Shown here piece after piece: positions 9,003-17,572 of a stretch of 64,000 nucleotides of DNA. Every line of letters starts with the position of its first letter. Within the stretch, counting starts at the first letter, position 1. The stretch spans positions 1 to 64,000 of the forward strand of contig DATJGS010000035.1 of the NCBI GenBank assembly GCA_035494735.1, in the 5' to 3' direction. The translations under genes and the position numbers were made by a program. The notes beneath the pieces were generated by a model. That model was given only the letters and a program-made list of their open reading frames with translations. It did not search any database and was not told the origin of the DNA. This DNA is from DATJGS01 sp035494735 (lineage in GTDB: Bacteria > Eisenbacteria > RBG-16-71-46).

Positions 9003-10313
9003 ATGAGCACACCCGTAGTCGCCATCATCGGCCGTCCCAACGTCGGCAAGTCCACGTTCTTCAATCGCGTGCTCGGCGAGCGACGCGCCGTGGTCCACGA
9101 CCGGCCGGGCATCACCCGCGACCGCAACGCGGTGCGCGCCGACTGGGCGGGCCGTGCGTTCCTGCTCGTCGACACGGGCGGATTCGTGCCGTCGTCGTCC
9201 GAAGCGCGCGATTCCCGAGTGCGCGAGCAGGCCGAGATGGCGATCGAACTGGCCTCGGTCGTCGTGTTCATGGTCGACGCGCTGACCGGCGCGACCGACC
9301 TGGACGCCGGCATCGCGCGCGACCTCAGGCGCCGCAACGCGGGCGCGCTGCTCGTCGTCAACAAGGTCGACAAGCCCGGCGATCCGGTCGCGCACGATTT
9401 CCATCGGCTGGGCCTCGGCGAGCCGATCCCCATCTCCTCGGAAAACGGCTTCGGCATCGGCGATCTGCTCGACCGCGTGGTCGCGCGCCTCCCGGCAGAC
9501 GGCAAGCTCCCGGCCGAACCCGAGTCGCGCATCGCCATCGTCGGCCGACCGAACGTCGGCAAGTCGTCGATCGTGAACGCGCTGCTCGGCGAGTCGCGCA
9601 TGGTGGTCGAGGCCGTCGCCGGCACGACCGTGGACGCGGTCGACTCGGTGTGGCATACGCCGAACGGCGACTTCACGCTCGTCGACACCGCCGGCATCCG
9701 CCGCGAGGCCCATTTCGGGGACGAGGCCGAGTTCTTCGCCACGGTGCGCGCGTTGAACGCGCTCGATCGCGCCGACGTCGCCGGCCTCGTCGTGGACGCG
9801 ACGCGCGGCTTCCAGCGCCAGGAGGCGCGGCTGGCCCACGGCGCGTGGGACGCGGGCTGCTCGGTGCTGCTCATCTACAACAAATGGGACCTGATCACCG
9901 GCCGCGACGCGGCGTGGAAGCGGCTGGAGCAGGAGCGCGCCGAGCGCTACCCGACGCTGGCCGACGTGCCGGCGCTGCCGGTGTCCGCGCTCGAGCGCAC
10001 CCACCTCGGCCGCCTGCCGAAGACGCTGGAACAGCGCGTCACGGAGCACGCGCGCAAGATCGGCACGTCGCAGCTCAACCAGTGGCTGAAGCTGGCGCAG
10101 GCCCGGCGCCAGGCGCCGAGCACGCGCTCGGGGCGCGCGCCGCGGATCTATTATGCGACGCAGACCGGCACGAGCCCGCCCGAGATCACGTTGTTCGTGA
10201 ACGCGCCGGGACGCCTGGGCGAGAACTATCGGAGATACCTGTGGCTGCACTTCACCGACCACTTCCAGTTCCATGGAACACCGGTGCGGATGCGCGTGCG
10301 GAAGAGCGACTGA
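9003..10313 (+). CDS. der: Ribosome-associated double GTPase Der (EngA)
   Basis: Essential tandem GTPase needed for assembly of the 50S subunit. 436 residues. G domain 1 has GRPNVGKST (about 10-18), DTGG and NKVD; G domain 2 has GRPNVGKSS (about 181-189), DTAG and NKWD. The KH-like C-terminal domain begins near residue 345 and ends FHGTPVRMRVRKSD, typical of the family. The ATG at 9003 is preferred; the frame stays open upstream only because it reads through the tRNA-Gly gene. The plsY start follows almost immediately. Confidence 0.96.
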   Translation: MSTPVVAIIGRPNVGKSTFFNRVLGERRAVVHDRPGITRDRNAVRADWAGRAFLLVDTGGFVPSSSEARDSRVREQAEMAIELASVVVFMVDALTGATDLDAGIARDLRRRNAGALLVVNKVDKPGDPVAHDFHRLGLGEPIPISSENGFGIGDLLDRVVARLPADGKLPAEPESRIAIVGRPNVGKSSIVNALLGESRMVVEAVAGTTVDAVDSVWHTPNGDFTLVDTAGIRREAHFGDEAEFFATVRALNALDRADVAGLVVDATRGFQRQEARLAHGAWDAGCSVLLIYNKWDLITGRDAAWKRLEQERAERYPTLADVPALPVSALERTHLGRLPKTLEQRVTEHARKIGTSQLNQWLKLAQARRQAPSTRSGRAPRIYYATQTGTSPPEITLFVNAPGRLGENYRRYLWLHFTDHFQFHGTPVRMRVRKSD

Positions 10314-10314
10314 C

Positions 10315-10959
10315 GTGAGCGGCGCGCTTCCAGCCGTCGTCGTCGCCGTCGCGCTCGGCTATCTCAGCGGCTCGCTGGCGTGGGGCCTCTGGCTGACGCG
10401 CGGGCCCCGCGGCGTCGACATCCGCACGGTGGGCTCGCGGAACATCGGGGCGACGAACGTGTATCGCGTGTTCGGGCCCGCGCTCGGCGTGCCGGTCCTC
10501 CTGCTGGACGCGCTCAAGGGCGCCGTCCCGGTGCTGGTCGTGCCCGGGCTCGCGGTGTGCGCGGCGTTCCCGGGGGGGCGCGCGTGGTGCGCGCTGGCCG
10601 TCGCCGCGGCGGCGGTCGCCGGACACGTGTGGACGTGCTTCGCCGGCTTCAAGGGAGGCAAGGGCGTGGCCACCGCCGCCGGCGTGCTGATCGCGCTCGC
10701 CCCTCTGGCGTTCGGCGTCAGCGCGGCGGTGTTCGTGCTCGCGGTGACGATCACGCGCTTCATCTCGGTGGGCTCGATGCTCGGGGCGCTCGCGTTCCCG
10801 ATCGCGTACGCCCTGCTCGGCGGGGGCGTGGCCCAGCCGCCGTTTCTGCTCGGCGTGCTGATCGCGCTCGTCGTCGTCTTCACGCATCGCGAGAACCTGG
10901 CGCGCCTGGCGCGCGGCGAAGAGCGGCGCTTCTCGCTGCGCCGGGGAGGCGCGCGATGA
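10315..10959 (+). CDS. plsY: Acyl-phosphate:glycerol-3-phosphate acyltransferase PlsY
   Basis: Inner-membrane enzyme that starts phospholipid synthesis by acylating glycerol-3-phosphate from acyl-phosphate. 214 residues with about five to six membrane helices. The three conserved loops are present: GSRNIGATN (about 39-47), GHVWTCFAGFKGGKGVAT (about 102-119) and HREN (about 191-194). GTG 10315 is one base after the der stop codon; an in-frame upstream ATG lies inside der and would add unrelated sequence. Its TGA overlaps the gpsA ATG (ATGA), so the glycerol-3-phosphate-making gpsA and this consumer are translationally coupled. Confidence 0.95.
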   Translation: MSGALPAVVVAVALGYLSGSLAWGLWLTRGPRGVDIRTVGSRNIGATNVYRVFGPALGVPVLLLDALKGAVPVLVVPGLAVCAAFPGGRAWCALAVAAAAVAGHVWTCFAGFKGGKGVATAAGVLIALAPLAFGVSAAVFVLAVTITRFISVGSMLGALAFPIAYALLGGGVAQPPFLLGVLIALVVVFTHRENLARLARGEERRFSLRRGGAR

Positions 10960-11942
10960 GCCGCGTGGCCGTGCTGGGCGCGGGATCGTGGGGGACGACG
11001 CTGGCCGTGCACCTGGAAGGCGCCGGGCACGACGTCCGGTTGTGGGGCAACGACGTCGGCGATCTGGCCCGGATCGAGGCGGACCACGAGAATCGGAAGT
11101 TTTTGCCTGGCATCGCCGTTCCGGGTGGCGTTAAGGTTCACGCGAAACTGGAGGACGCGCTCGCGGGCGTGGACCACGTGATGTTCGCGGTGCCCTCGCA
11201 GGCGGTTCGTGAGGTCGCGCAGGCGGTCGCGGCGAACGGGGTGCGCGCCGTGTGGATCTCGGCCTCGAAGGGGCTCGAACAGGGCACGCTGCGCCGGTTG
11301 TCCGAAGTGCTGATCGACGCGGGTGGCGAAGTGCCGGTGATCCTGACCGGTCCGAGCCACGCGGAGGAAGTGAGTCGCGGCATCCCGACGTCGGTCGTCG
11401 CCGCGTCGCGCGACGCGGAGCGCTCGCGAGGCGTGCAGACGCTGTGCTCGACGCCGCGGTTTCGCGTGTACACGAACGACGACGTGCTGGGCTGTGAAGT
11501 GGCGGCCGCGCTGAAGAACGTCGTGAGCATCGCGGCCGGCGTGTGCGACGGACTGGGCTTCGGCGACAACACGAAGGGTGCGCTGCTGACGCGCGGCCTC
11601 GCCGAGATCGCGCGACTCGGCGTGGCGATGGGCGGGCGGCGCGAGACGTTTTTCGGACTCGCGGGCATGGGCGACCTGATCGCGACCGCGATGAGCCGCC
11701 ACAGTCGCAATCGTCATGTCGGCGAGTGCATCGGCCGCGGACAGTCGCTGGAAGAAGTGCTGGGCGCGATGGTGATGGTCGCCGAGGGCGTGCATACGGC
11801 GCGCGCCGCGCGCGAACTGGGTCGGAAGCACCGAGTCGAGATGCCGCTCACCGAGCAAGTGTGCGCGATGCTGTTCGAGGGACGGCGCCCGCAGGACGCG
11901 CTGCAGGCGCTGATGACGCGGGATCTCAAGAGCGAGGGCTAG
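10956..11942 (+). CDS. gpsA: NAD(P)-dependent glycerol-3-phosphate dehydrogenase GpsA
   Basis: Reduces dihydroxyacetone phosphate to sn-glycerol-3-phosphate, the substrate of PlsY. 328 residues, cytosolic. The Rossmann loop GAGSWGTTLA lies at 7-16. GPSHAEE (about 133-139), the catalytic-lysine region AALKNVVSIAAGVCDGLGFGDN (starting near 185) and GDL.AT.MSRHSRNR follow the family order. Start is the ATG overlapping the plsY stop. Confidence 0.96.
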   Translation: MSRVAVLGAGSWGTTLAVHLEGAGHDVRLWGNDVGDLARIEADHENRKFLPGIAVPGGVKVHAKLEDALAGVDHVMFAVPSQAVREVAQAVAANGVRAVWISASKGLEQGTLRRLSEVLIDAGGEVPVILTGPSHAEEVSRGIPTSVVAASRDAERSRGVQTLCSTPRFRVYTNDDVLGCEVAAALKNVVSIAAGVCDGLGFGDNTKGALLTRGLAEIARLGVAMGGRRETFFGLAGMGDLIATAMSRHSRNRHVGECIGRGQSLEEVLGAMVMVAEGVHTARAARELGRKHRVEMPLTEQVCAMLFEGRRPQDALQALMTRDLKSEG

Positions 11943-11982
11943 GCGCTCCGGCCACGCGCCTATCGAAGGAGGGAGTGCGGCG

Positions 11983-12372
11983 ATGTCTCTGAAGACCGAA
12001 TTGGAGCCCGAGTCCAAGCTCTACCGCTCGATCAGCGAAGTCAGCGATCTGGTCGGCGTGAAGCCGCACGTGCTGCGCTACTGGGAGACGCAGTTCAGCA
12101 TGCTGCGCCCGAAGAAGAATCGCGCGGGCAATCGCATGTACCGGCCCGAGGAAGTGCGGCTCATCATGCAGATCAAGGAACTGCTGTACGCGCGGCGCTT
12201 CACGATCGCCGGCGCGCGCCGCCGCCTGCTCGACGTGCGCAAGGAGAAGGATCCGTCACAGGTCGAACTCGGGTTCGCCGACGCCGATCGCAAGATGGTG
12301 CTGAGCGAGATCAAGTCCGAGCTGCGCCAGTTGCTCGATCGGCTGCGCGAACCGGAGACGAGCCGCGCCTGA
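11983..12372 (+). CDS. MerR-family transcriptional regulator
   Basis: 129 residues. A MerR-type winged helix-turn-helix occupies about 14-80: YRSISEVSDLVGVKPHVLRYWE is the recognition segment and NRMYRPEEV the wing. A short helical tail (about 95-125) could dimerise. There is no Cys-rich metal pocket or large effector domain, so the ligand is unknown. RBS AAGGAGGG lies about 12 nt upstream. Small MerR proteins of this kind often sit beside gpsA in several phyla; that is context, not proof of function. Confidence 0.88.
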   Translation: MSLKTELEPESKLYRSISEVSDLVGVKPHVLRYWETQFSMLRPKKNRAGNRMYRPEEVRLIMQIKELLYARRFTIAGARRRLLDVRKEKDPSQVELGFADADRKMVLSEIKSELRQLLDRLREPETSRA

Positions 12373-12389
12373 GACCGCGCGGGCCTCAG

Positions 12390-12419
12390 TTGCGGCCGCG
12401 ACGGCGCATCGGCTACTTT
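12390..12419 (+). promoter_or_regulatory. Candidate promoter of tRNA-Pro(GGG)
   Basis: TTGCGG (12390-12395) and TACTTT (12414-12419) are separated by 18 bp, ending 16 bp before the tRNA. Confidence 0.4.
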
Positions 12420-12435
12420 CACTGTCCCTTGAGGT

Positions 12436-12512
12436 CGGGGCGTAGCGCAGCCTGGTAGCGCACCTGCATGGGGGGCAGGTGGTCGCTGGTTCAAATCCAG
12501 TCGCCCCGACCA
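12436..12512 (+). tRNA. tRNA-Pro (anticodon GGG)
   Basis: A 77-nt cloverleaf with encoded CCA. CGGGGCG pairs with CGCCCCG, the D arm is GCGC/GCGC, the anticodon stem CCTGC/GCAGG holds ATGGGGG (anticodon GGG), and the T arm is GCTGG TTCAAAT CCAGT. It reads CCC and CCU codons. Confidence 0.97.
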
Positions 12513-12687
12513 TTTACTTCCGCCTGAGCGCGCGTCCGCCTTTCGCCGCCTCGAGCCCGCATTTCGGGACCCCGCAGGGAACGCCGCCCTCGTCCATGCT
12601 CGCCTGGCCCGCCGACCGATTCGCCGAGAACGCCGCGCGCACCCCGCCCGGGGCCGCGTGCGTGACGCCCGCCGTGGGACCGGTCTG

Positions 12688-13389
12688 ATGCGCGTGGCCG
12701 CGCTGGTTCCGGCGTACCAGGCCGCGCCGTATCTCGGCGACGTGCTGGCCCGACTCGCCGCGCTTCCCGATCCGCCCGAAGTGCTGGTCGTGGACGACGG
12801 ATCGCGCGACGCGACGGCCGAGGTCGCGCGTCAGTTCGGCGTTCGCGTCCATTCGTTCGCGGCGAACCGGGGCAAGGGCTTCGCGCTGATCGCCGGTTTC
12901 GAGCGGTTGCGCGATTGCGACGCCGTCATCACCCTGGACGCCGATGGCCAGCACCCGCCCGAGTGCGTGCCCGACCTGGTGCGCGCGGCGCGTGACGCCG
13001 ACGTGGTGCTGGGCACGCGCGCCCGCTCCGCCGAGATGCCCCCGCTCCGCCGGTTCGCGAACTGGTCGAGTTCGGGCTGGACCACGTGGCTGGCCGGCCG
13101 CGCCATCTCCGACAGCCAGTGCGGGTTCCGCCTGTTCCGTCAGGAAGTGCTGCAACGCACGCCGATCACGCCGGGGCGCTACGAGGTGGAGACCGAGATG
13201 GCGGTCCGCGCCGCACGGCTGGGATTCCGCATCGCCGAGGTGCCGATCCCGACCGTGTACGGCGGCGAGAGTCACCTGACGCTGCACCGTGACGTCCCGC
13301 GCATCCTGAGCATGATGGGCCGGCTGACGTGGGAACGGCTGAACCCGCCGCGCGCGATGCGCGAGGCGCTGCGCGAGGGGGCGCGATGA
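12688..13389 (+). CDS. Family 2 glycosyltransferase (DPM1/GtrB-like catalytic domain)
   Basis: 233 residues, a single GT-A domain without membrane helices. N-terminal VAALVPAYQAAPYL and LVVDDGSRD bind the nucleotide sugar; LDADGQHPPE (about 91-100) carries the DxD metal motif; SQCGFRLFR and VETEMAVRAARLG are typical of polyprenyl-phosphate mannosyl/glucosyl transferases. ATG 12688 is chosen over the GTG at 12658, which adds ten poorly conserved residues. The stop overlaps the surE start. Acceptor and donor cannot be told from sequence. Confidence 0.87.
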   Translation: MRVAALVPAYQAAPYLGDVLARLAALPDPPEVLVVDDGSRDATAEVARQFGVRVHSFAANRGKGFALIAGFERLRDCDAVITLDADGQHPPECVPDLVRAARDADVVLGTRARSAEMPPLRRFANWSSSGWTTWLAGRAISDSQCGFRLFRQEVLQRTPITPGRYEVETEMAVRAARLGFRIAEVPIPTVYGGESHLTLHRDVPRILSMMGRLTWERLNPPRAMREALREGAR

Positions 13390-14132
13390 TCTTTCTGGTC
13401 ACGAACGACGACGGCATTCACGCGCCGGCGCTGCTCCGGCTCAAGGGCGAACTCGCGCCGCTCGGGCGCGTCATCGTCGTCGCCCCGGACCGCGACCAGA
13501 GCGCGACGTCGCACTCGCTGACGCTGCACCGTCCGTTCCGCATTCAACGCCACGAGGAAGACGTGTACAGCGTGGACGGCACGCCGACCGATTGCGTGGT
13601 CACGGCGTTCTACGGCCTGCTCGACGTGACGCCGGGCATGGTGATCTCCGGCATCAACCACGGGCCGAACATGGGCGAGGACGTGTTCTACTCGGGCACG
13701 GTCGCCGCCGCGATCGAGGGCACGCTGCAGGGCGCGGCGTCCATCGCCGCGTCGCTCGTGACGCGCGAGATCACGGACTTCGCGGAGCCGGCCGCGTACC
13801 TGGCGCGGCTCGTGCGGCGCGTCCTCGACCACGGCCTCGCGCCGCGGCAACTGCTGAACGTGAACCTGCCGCACCGGCCGCACGATCAGATCCGCGGCGT
13901 GGCCGTGACGCGGCTCGGCAGCCGGGTGTATCGCGACACGCTCGTGCGCAAGGTCGATCCGCGCGGCCGCGACTACTACTGGATCGGCGGGCAGGACGCG
14001 GTGTGGGAGCAGAAGGACGGCACGGACTTCCAGGCGGTCGCCGACGGCTACATCTCGGTGACGCCGCTGCGCCTCGATCTCACGGACGAAGCCGCGCTGG
14101 AGAGCATGAGGGGATGGGCGCTCGAGAAGTAG
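13386..14132 (+). CDS. surE: 5'/3'-nucleotidase SurE
   Basis: Metal-dependent phosphatase acting on nucleoside monophosphates and polyphosphate. 248 residues. The N-terminal TNDDGIHAP (6-14) carries the paired metal-binding Asp residues; APDRDQSATSHS, SVDGTPTDCV, SGINHGPNMGEDVFYSGTVAAA and NVNLP are all classic SurE blocks. The start ATG overlaps the end of the glycosyltransferase gene, and the 3' end overlaps pcm by 19 bp. Confidence 0.96.
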   Translation: MIFLVTNDDGIHAPALLRLKGELAPLGRVIVVAPDRDQSATSHSLTLHRPFRIQRHEEDVYSVDGTPTDCVVTAFYGLLDVTPGMVISGINHGPNMGEDVFYSGTVAAAIEGTLQGAASIAASLVTREITDFAEPAAYLARLVRRVLDHGLAPRQLLNVNLPHRPHDQIRGVAVTRLGSRVYRDTLVRKVDPRGRDYYWIGGQDAVWEQKDGTDFQAVADGYISVTPLRLDLTDEAALESMRGWALEK

Positions 14133-14794
14133 GCGGGGCCGGCTCCGCGGGCGACGCTCAGGCGCGGGCGCGCCGGCGCATGGTCGAGGAGCAGCTGGCC
14201 GGCCGCGGCATCCGCGACCCGCGTGTGCTCGAGGCCATGGGCGCGGTCGCGCGACACGAGTTCGTGGACCCGGCGTTCGTGAACCGCGCGTACGGCGACC
14301 ACGCGCTGCCGACGGCCGAGGGGCAGACGATCTCCCAGCCCTGGATCGTGGCGCGCATGCTCGAACTGGCGCGCCTCGAGCCGGCCCACCGCGTGCTCGA
14401 GATCGGCACCGGCAGCGGCTACCAGACGCTGCTGCTCGCGCGTCTCGCCGAGCGCGTGTTCAGCGTGGAGCGGCTGGCCTCGCTGCTGCGCGTCGCCCAG
14501 CGGCGCCTCGATCAGCTCGCGGTGCGCAACGTCGCGCTGCGCCACGGCGACGGCAGCATGGGCTGGCCGGAGTTCGCGCCGTACGATCGCATCGTCGTGA
14601 CGGCGGCCGCGCCCCACGTGCCCGAGGCCCTGCGCCAGCAGCTCGCGGCCGGCGGACGACTCGTCATCCCGGTGGGCTCGCAGGAATCGCAGACGCTCGA
14701 AGTGTGGTGCAAGGACGCCGCGGAACGCTGGTCGACGGAGCATTGCGGCGAGTGCCGCTTCGTGCCGCTCGTCGGCCGGGACGCGTGGCCGTGA
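14114..14794 (+). CDS. pcm: Protein-L-isoaspartate O-methyltransferase
   Basis: Repairs isoaspartyl residues in aged proteins by SAM-dependent methylation. 226 residues. ARRRMVEEQLAGRGIRDPRVLEAM begins near residue 16, YGDHALPTAEGQTISQPWIVARM follows, and the SAM-binding loop VLEIGTGSGYQT sits near 94-105. The C-terminal GGRLVIPVG is normal. ATG 14114 lies inside the last codons of surE, so the two are translationally coupled. The surE-pcm pairing is widespread. Confidence 0.95.
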   Translation: MGAREVGGAGSAGDAQARARRRMVEEQLAGRGIRDPRVLEAMGAVARHEFVDPAFVNRAYGDHALPTAEGQTISQPWIVARMLELARLEPAHRVLEIGTGSGYQTLLLARLAERVFSVERLASLLRVAQRRLDQLAVRNVALRHGDGSMGWPEFAPYDRIVVTAAAPHVPEALRQQLAAGGRLVIPVGSQESQTLEVWCKDAAERWSTEHCGECRFVPLVGRDAWP

Positions 14795-14976
14795 CGGACC
14801 GGACACGCATGCCGCCGAAAGGGCGCCGCGGTTTGGCGGGCCGCAACGCCGTGTGCTAGGTTCTCCCGCCTGTGATCGCGCACGGGAGACCCGTGACGCG
14901 ACGCCGGGCGAGCCGCGACGCCCTCGTCACCTCGGTCGTGGCCGTTCGGACGCACATCACACCCATCCTTTCAGGT

Positions 14977-15053
<77 letters not shown>

Positions 15054-15122
15054 TGTCGTTTCGCGGCGCGAAGGCGCGGCGGCCCGCGCCGCGAGCGCCT
15101 TCCGCTTTGCGAGTGTCGGTCG

Positions 15123-15395
15123 ATGCCACGGCTCCATCTGATGGTGTCGGGCAGGGTCCAGGGCGTCGGGTTTCGCGCGTTCGTGTGGCGGCGGGCCCGC
15201 GAGTTGCGCCTGAGCGGCGAGGTGTCGAACCGCCGCGATGGGCGCGTCGAAGTGATCGCGAGCGGACCGCGCCGCGCGCTCGAGACCCTGCGGGACGCAG
15301 TGCGCGAAGGGCCGGTCGCGGCACGCGTCGAGCACGTCGCGGAAGACTGGTCGGACGACCCGCACGCCGGATCCGGGTTTCACATCACGGGGTAG
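15123..15395 (+). CDS. acyP: Acylphosphatase
   Basis: Hydrolyses acyl-phosphates. 90 residues, the standard size. The active-site loop GRVQGVGFR (10-18) supplies the phosphate-binding Arg, and VSNRRDGRVEV (about 34-44) the catalytic Asn. The C-terminal GFHITG is a diverged form of the usual F.I.. ending. It stands between tRNA-Pro and the sigma-factor gene, whose ATG follows 2 bp after the stop. Confidence 0.94.
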   Translation: MPRLHLMVSGRVQGVGFRAFVWRRARELRLSGEVSNRRDGRVEVIASGPRRALETLRDAVREGPVAARVEHVAEDWSDDPHAGSGFHITG

Positions 15396-15397
15396 GC

Positions 15398-16477
15398 ATG
15401 GCACCCAGCGAAACGCTTCCGTTCCGCACCCGGCTCGACGCCGTGCTCGCCGAAGCGCGCCGCCGCGGCTCGCTGCCCGAGCGCGAGTACGACGCGCTGC
15501 TGGCCGACCCCGACTTCGACGACGCCGAGTTCGAGCGCTTCCGGCGCGCCGCCACGGCGGCCGGTCTGACCCTGCCCGAGGAAGAGGCGGCGCATCTCGA
15601 GGCGCCGGTGCCGCGCGGCGCGGCGCAACTGGGCGAGGCGGATCGCGACCTGCTCGACCGCTATCTGTCCGAGATCGGCCGCGTGCCGCTGCTCGAGCAC
15701 GCCGACCTGCTGCGCCTCGCGACGCGCTCGCGCGCGGGCGACGAGGACGCGCGGCGCCGCGTGATCCTCGCGAACCTGCGCCTCGTGGTCCACGTGGCGC
15801 GCGGCTACCGCAATCGCGGGCTGCCGCTTCTCGATCTCATCGAAGAGGGCAACCTCGGCCTGATCCACGCGGTCGATCGCTTCGAGCCCGAGCGCGGTTT
15901 GCGCTTCAGCACGTACGCGGCCATCTGGATCAAGCAGGCCATCCTGCGCGGCGTTGCCGAGCAGGCGCGCGCCGTGCGCATCCCGGTCCAGATGTTCCAG
16001 CAGGTGAACCGCTTCGTGCGCGCCGAGCGCACGCTGCGCGGCCTGCTCGGGCGCGATCCGACGATCGACGAGATCGCCGGCGAGCTGAAGGTCTCGGCGG
16101 CGCGCGCGCAGCGGCTGTCCGGGCTGCTCGCCGGCCTGCGCTCGCTGGACGAAGGGTCCGGGCTGGAGGCGTTCGAGCAGCTCACGTCCGAGGACCTGGG
16201 CGGCTCGCCGAGCAGCGTCGAGCGCCTCGTCGAGTTGCAGCTCGAGCACGAGAAGGTGGATCGCATGCTGCGCTCGCTGTCGCAGCGCGAGGAGCAGATC
16301 CTGCGCATCCGCTACGGCTTTCATGACGGCATCGCGCGCACCCTGGCCGAGACCGGTGAACACTTCCAGATCTCGCGCGAGCGCGTGCGGCAGATCGAAG
16401 CGCGCGCGCTCGAGAAGCTGCGCCACGCGATCGAGATGCAGAGCCTGCATCCGGGCAGCGGCAACACCGTCCATTGA
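15398..16477 (+). CDS. RNA polymerase sigma factor, sigma70 family (RpoD/RpoS-like)
   Basis: 359 residues. Region 1.2 (DLLDRYLSEIGRVPLLEHADLLRL, about 85-110), region 2 (VILANLRLVVHVARGYRNRGLPLLDLIEEGNLGL, then FSTYAAIWIKQAI), region 3 (about 200-265) and region 4 (LSQREEQILRIRYG, then HFQISRERVRQIEARALEKLR) are all present. The acidic N-terminal ~75 residues are not a full region 1.1. Complete regions 2-4 make it a group 1 or group 2 factor; the RpoS-like size and position next to surE-pcm favour a secondary factor, though a primary role cannot be excluded. Confidence 0.9.
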   Translation: MAPSETLPFRTRLDAVLAEARRRGSLPEREYDALLADPDFDDAEFERFRRAATAAGLTLPEEEAAHLEAPVPRGAAQLGEADRDLLDRYLSEIGRVPLLEHADLLRLATRSRAGDEDARRRVILANLRLVVHVARGYRNRGLPLLDLIEEGNLGLIHAVDRFEPERGLRFSTYAAIWIKQAILRGVAEQARAVRIPVQMFQQVNRFVRAERTLRGLLGRDPTIDEIAGELKVSAARAQRLSGLLAGLRSLDEGSGLEAFEQLTSEDLGGSPSSVERLVELQLEHEKVDRMLRSLSQREEQILRIRYGFHDGIARTLAETGEHFQISRERVRQIEARALEKLRHAIEMQSLHPGSGNTVH

Positions 16478-16509
16478 GCGCGCCGCACCTCGAACCCGAA
16501 GGGTCGCCC

Positions 16510-17031
16510 ATGACGGATCTGAGCCAGCGCATTCGCGACGTTCCCGACTTCCCGAGAAAGGGCATCGTGTTCAAGGACATCACGCCCCTGCTCGCGGATC
16601 CCGAGGCGTTGAGCGCCTGCGTGGCGCGGCTCGCGGCGCGCACGCCGAAGCCGGACGCGGTCGTGGCCATCGAGTCGCGCGGCTTCATCTTCGGCACCGC
16701 GCTCGCGCTGCACTGGCGGGTTCCGCTGGTCCCGGCGCGCAAGTTCGGAAAGCTGCCGGGGCGCACCGTGCGCCAGGTGTATTCGCTGGAGTACGGCGAG
16801 GACACGCTCGAACTGCACGCCGACGCGCTGCGCGCGGGAGAGCGCACGGTCATCGTCGACGACCTGCTGGCCACCGGCGGCACGGCCGAGGCCACGTCGC
16901 GGCTCGTCGAGCAGCTGGGCGCGGAGGTCGACGCACTGTTGTTCGTGGTCGAGCTGGACGGCCTTGGCGGCCGCGAGCGACTCGCCCCGCGGAGGGTCGA
17001 GTCGCTGCTGCATTACGCCGTCGTGGAGTGA
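16510..17031 (+). CDS. apt: Adenine phosphoribosyltransferase
   Basis: Salvages adenine to AMP with PRPP. 173 residues. IRDVPDFPRKGIVFKDITPLL (starting near 9) is the family N-terminal signature, AIESRGFIFG (about 57-66) binds the base, and VIVDDLLATGGTA (about 116-128) is the PRPP loop. ATG 16510 is used; the frame is open from 16474, overlapping the end of the sigma factor gene, but that extension lacks family similarity. Confidence 0.96.
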   Translation: MTDLSQRIRDVPDFPRKGIVFKDITPLLADPEALSACVARLAARTPKPDAVVAIESRGFIFGTALALHWRVPLVPARKFGKLPGRTVRQVYSLEYGEDTLELHADALRAGERTVIVDDLLATGGTAEATSRLVEQLGAEVDALLFVVELDGLGGRERLAPRRVESLLHYAVVE

Positions 17032-17041
17032 GCCGCCGCGC

Positions 17042-17323
17042 TTAGTGCTTGCCGCGGCCCCACGCGTGGCCGCGGCCGTGAGCCCCGGTCCCGGTGACGC
17101 CGCCGCCGATGACGATCGGAGACGGCTCCGTCGTCGAGTCGCCCGGCCCGCCGCCCGGCGTGCCTTCGTCGGAGATCAGCGTGACGGCCGTGCCGGCGGC
17201 GCCGCCGTTCGCCGGGTCCATCTGGACCGGTGACGTGGGAAGGGCGCCGCAGCTGGCCGCCGAGACCGCGAGTCCGAGGAGCGCGGCAAACGCCAGGTTG
17301 CGGGCGTGATGAGTGGATTTCAT
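17042..17323 (-). CDS. Small putative lipoprotein, function unknown
   Basis: 93 residues from the ATG at 17323 (an ATG 30 codons upstream exists but precedes the obvious signal peptide). The start is basic (MKSTHHARN), followed by a hydrophobic stretch 9-22 and Cys after SAAS, an imperfect lipobox. The rest is low complexity, rich in Gly, Pro and Thr, and ends in a Gly-His-Arg-rich tail (GAHGRGHAWGRGKH) that could bind metal. No family recognised. It converges with apt, 10 bp apart. Confidence 0.55.
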   Translation of the reverse strand: MKSTHHARNLAFAALLGLAVSAASCGALPTSPVQMDPANGGAAGTAVTLISDEGTPGGGPGDSTTEPSPIVIGGGVTGTGAHGRGHAWGRGKH

Positions 17324-17572
17324 GGGATCGAGTCCTCCGTTGAGTGCGGGCCACCGTGGTCCGCCGTATACCGGATGGGTAACGCAACCCATGTGCCACG
17401 CAGGCCATCGCACCGCGCAACGCGAGACTCCACGAATCGTGCACGGCGCAGCGCGATTTGGGCGAGGAAACCCGCAGCCTGCAAGGTCCGCGAATGCCCC
17501 GCCGGCCCGCTCGGGGCGCCTGGCCCAACACCCCGGTGGCGATGCCCCGAACGGCCGCGGCCGGGGCCGCGG

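Noticed and set aside
8873..9874. Minus-strand frame ending in ATGFEPATSSLGSSRSTN
   Set aside because: This string is a well-known translation artefact of the complement of a tRNA gene (here tRNA-Gly); the rest is a shadow of der.
12256..12513. Minus-strand frame containing GATGFEPATTCPPCRC
   Set aside because: Complement of tRNA-Pro(GGG) translated; not a gene.
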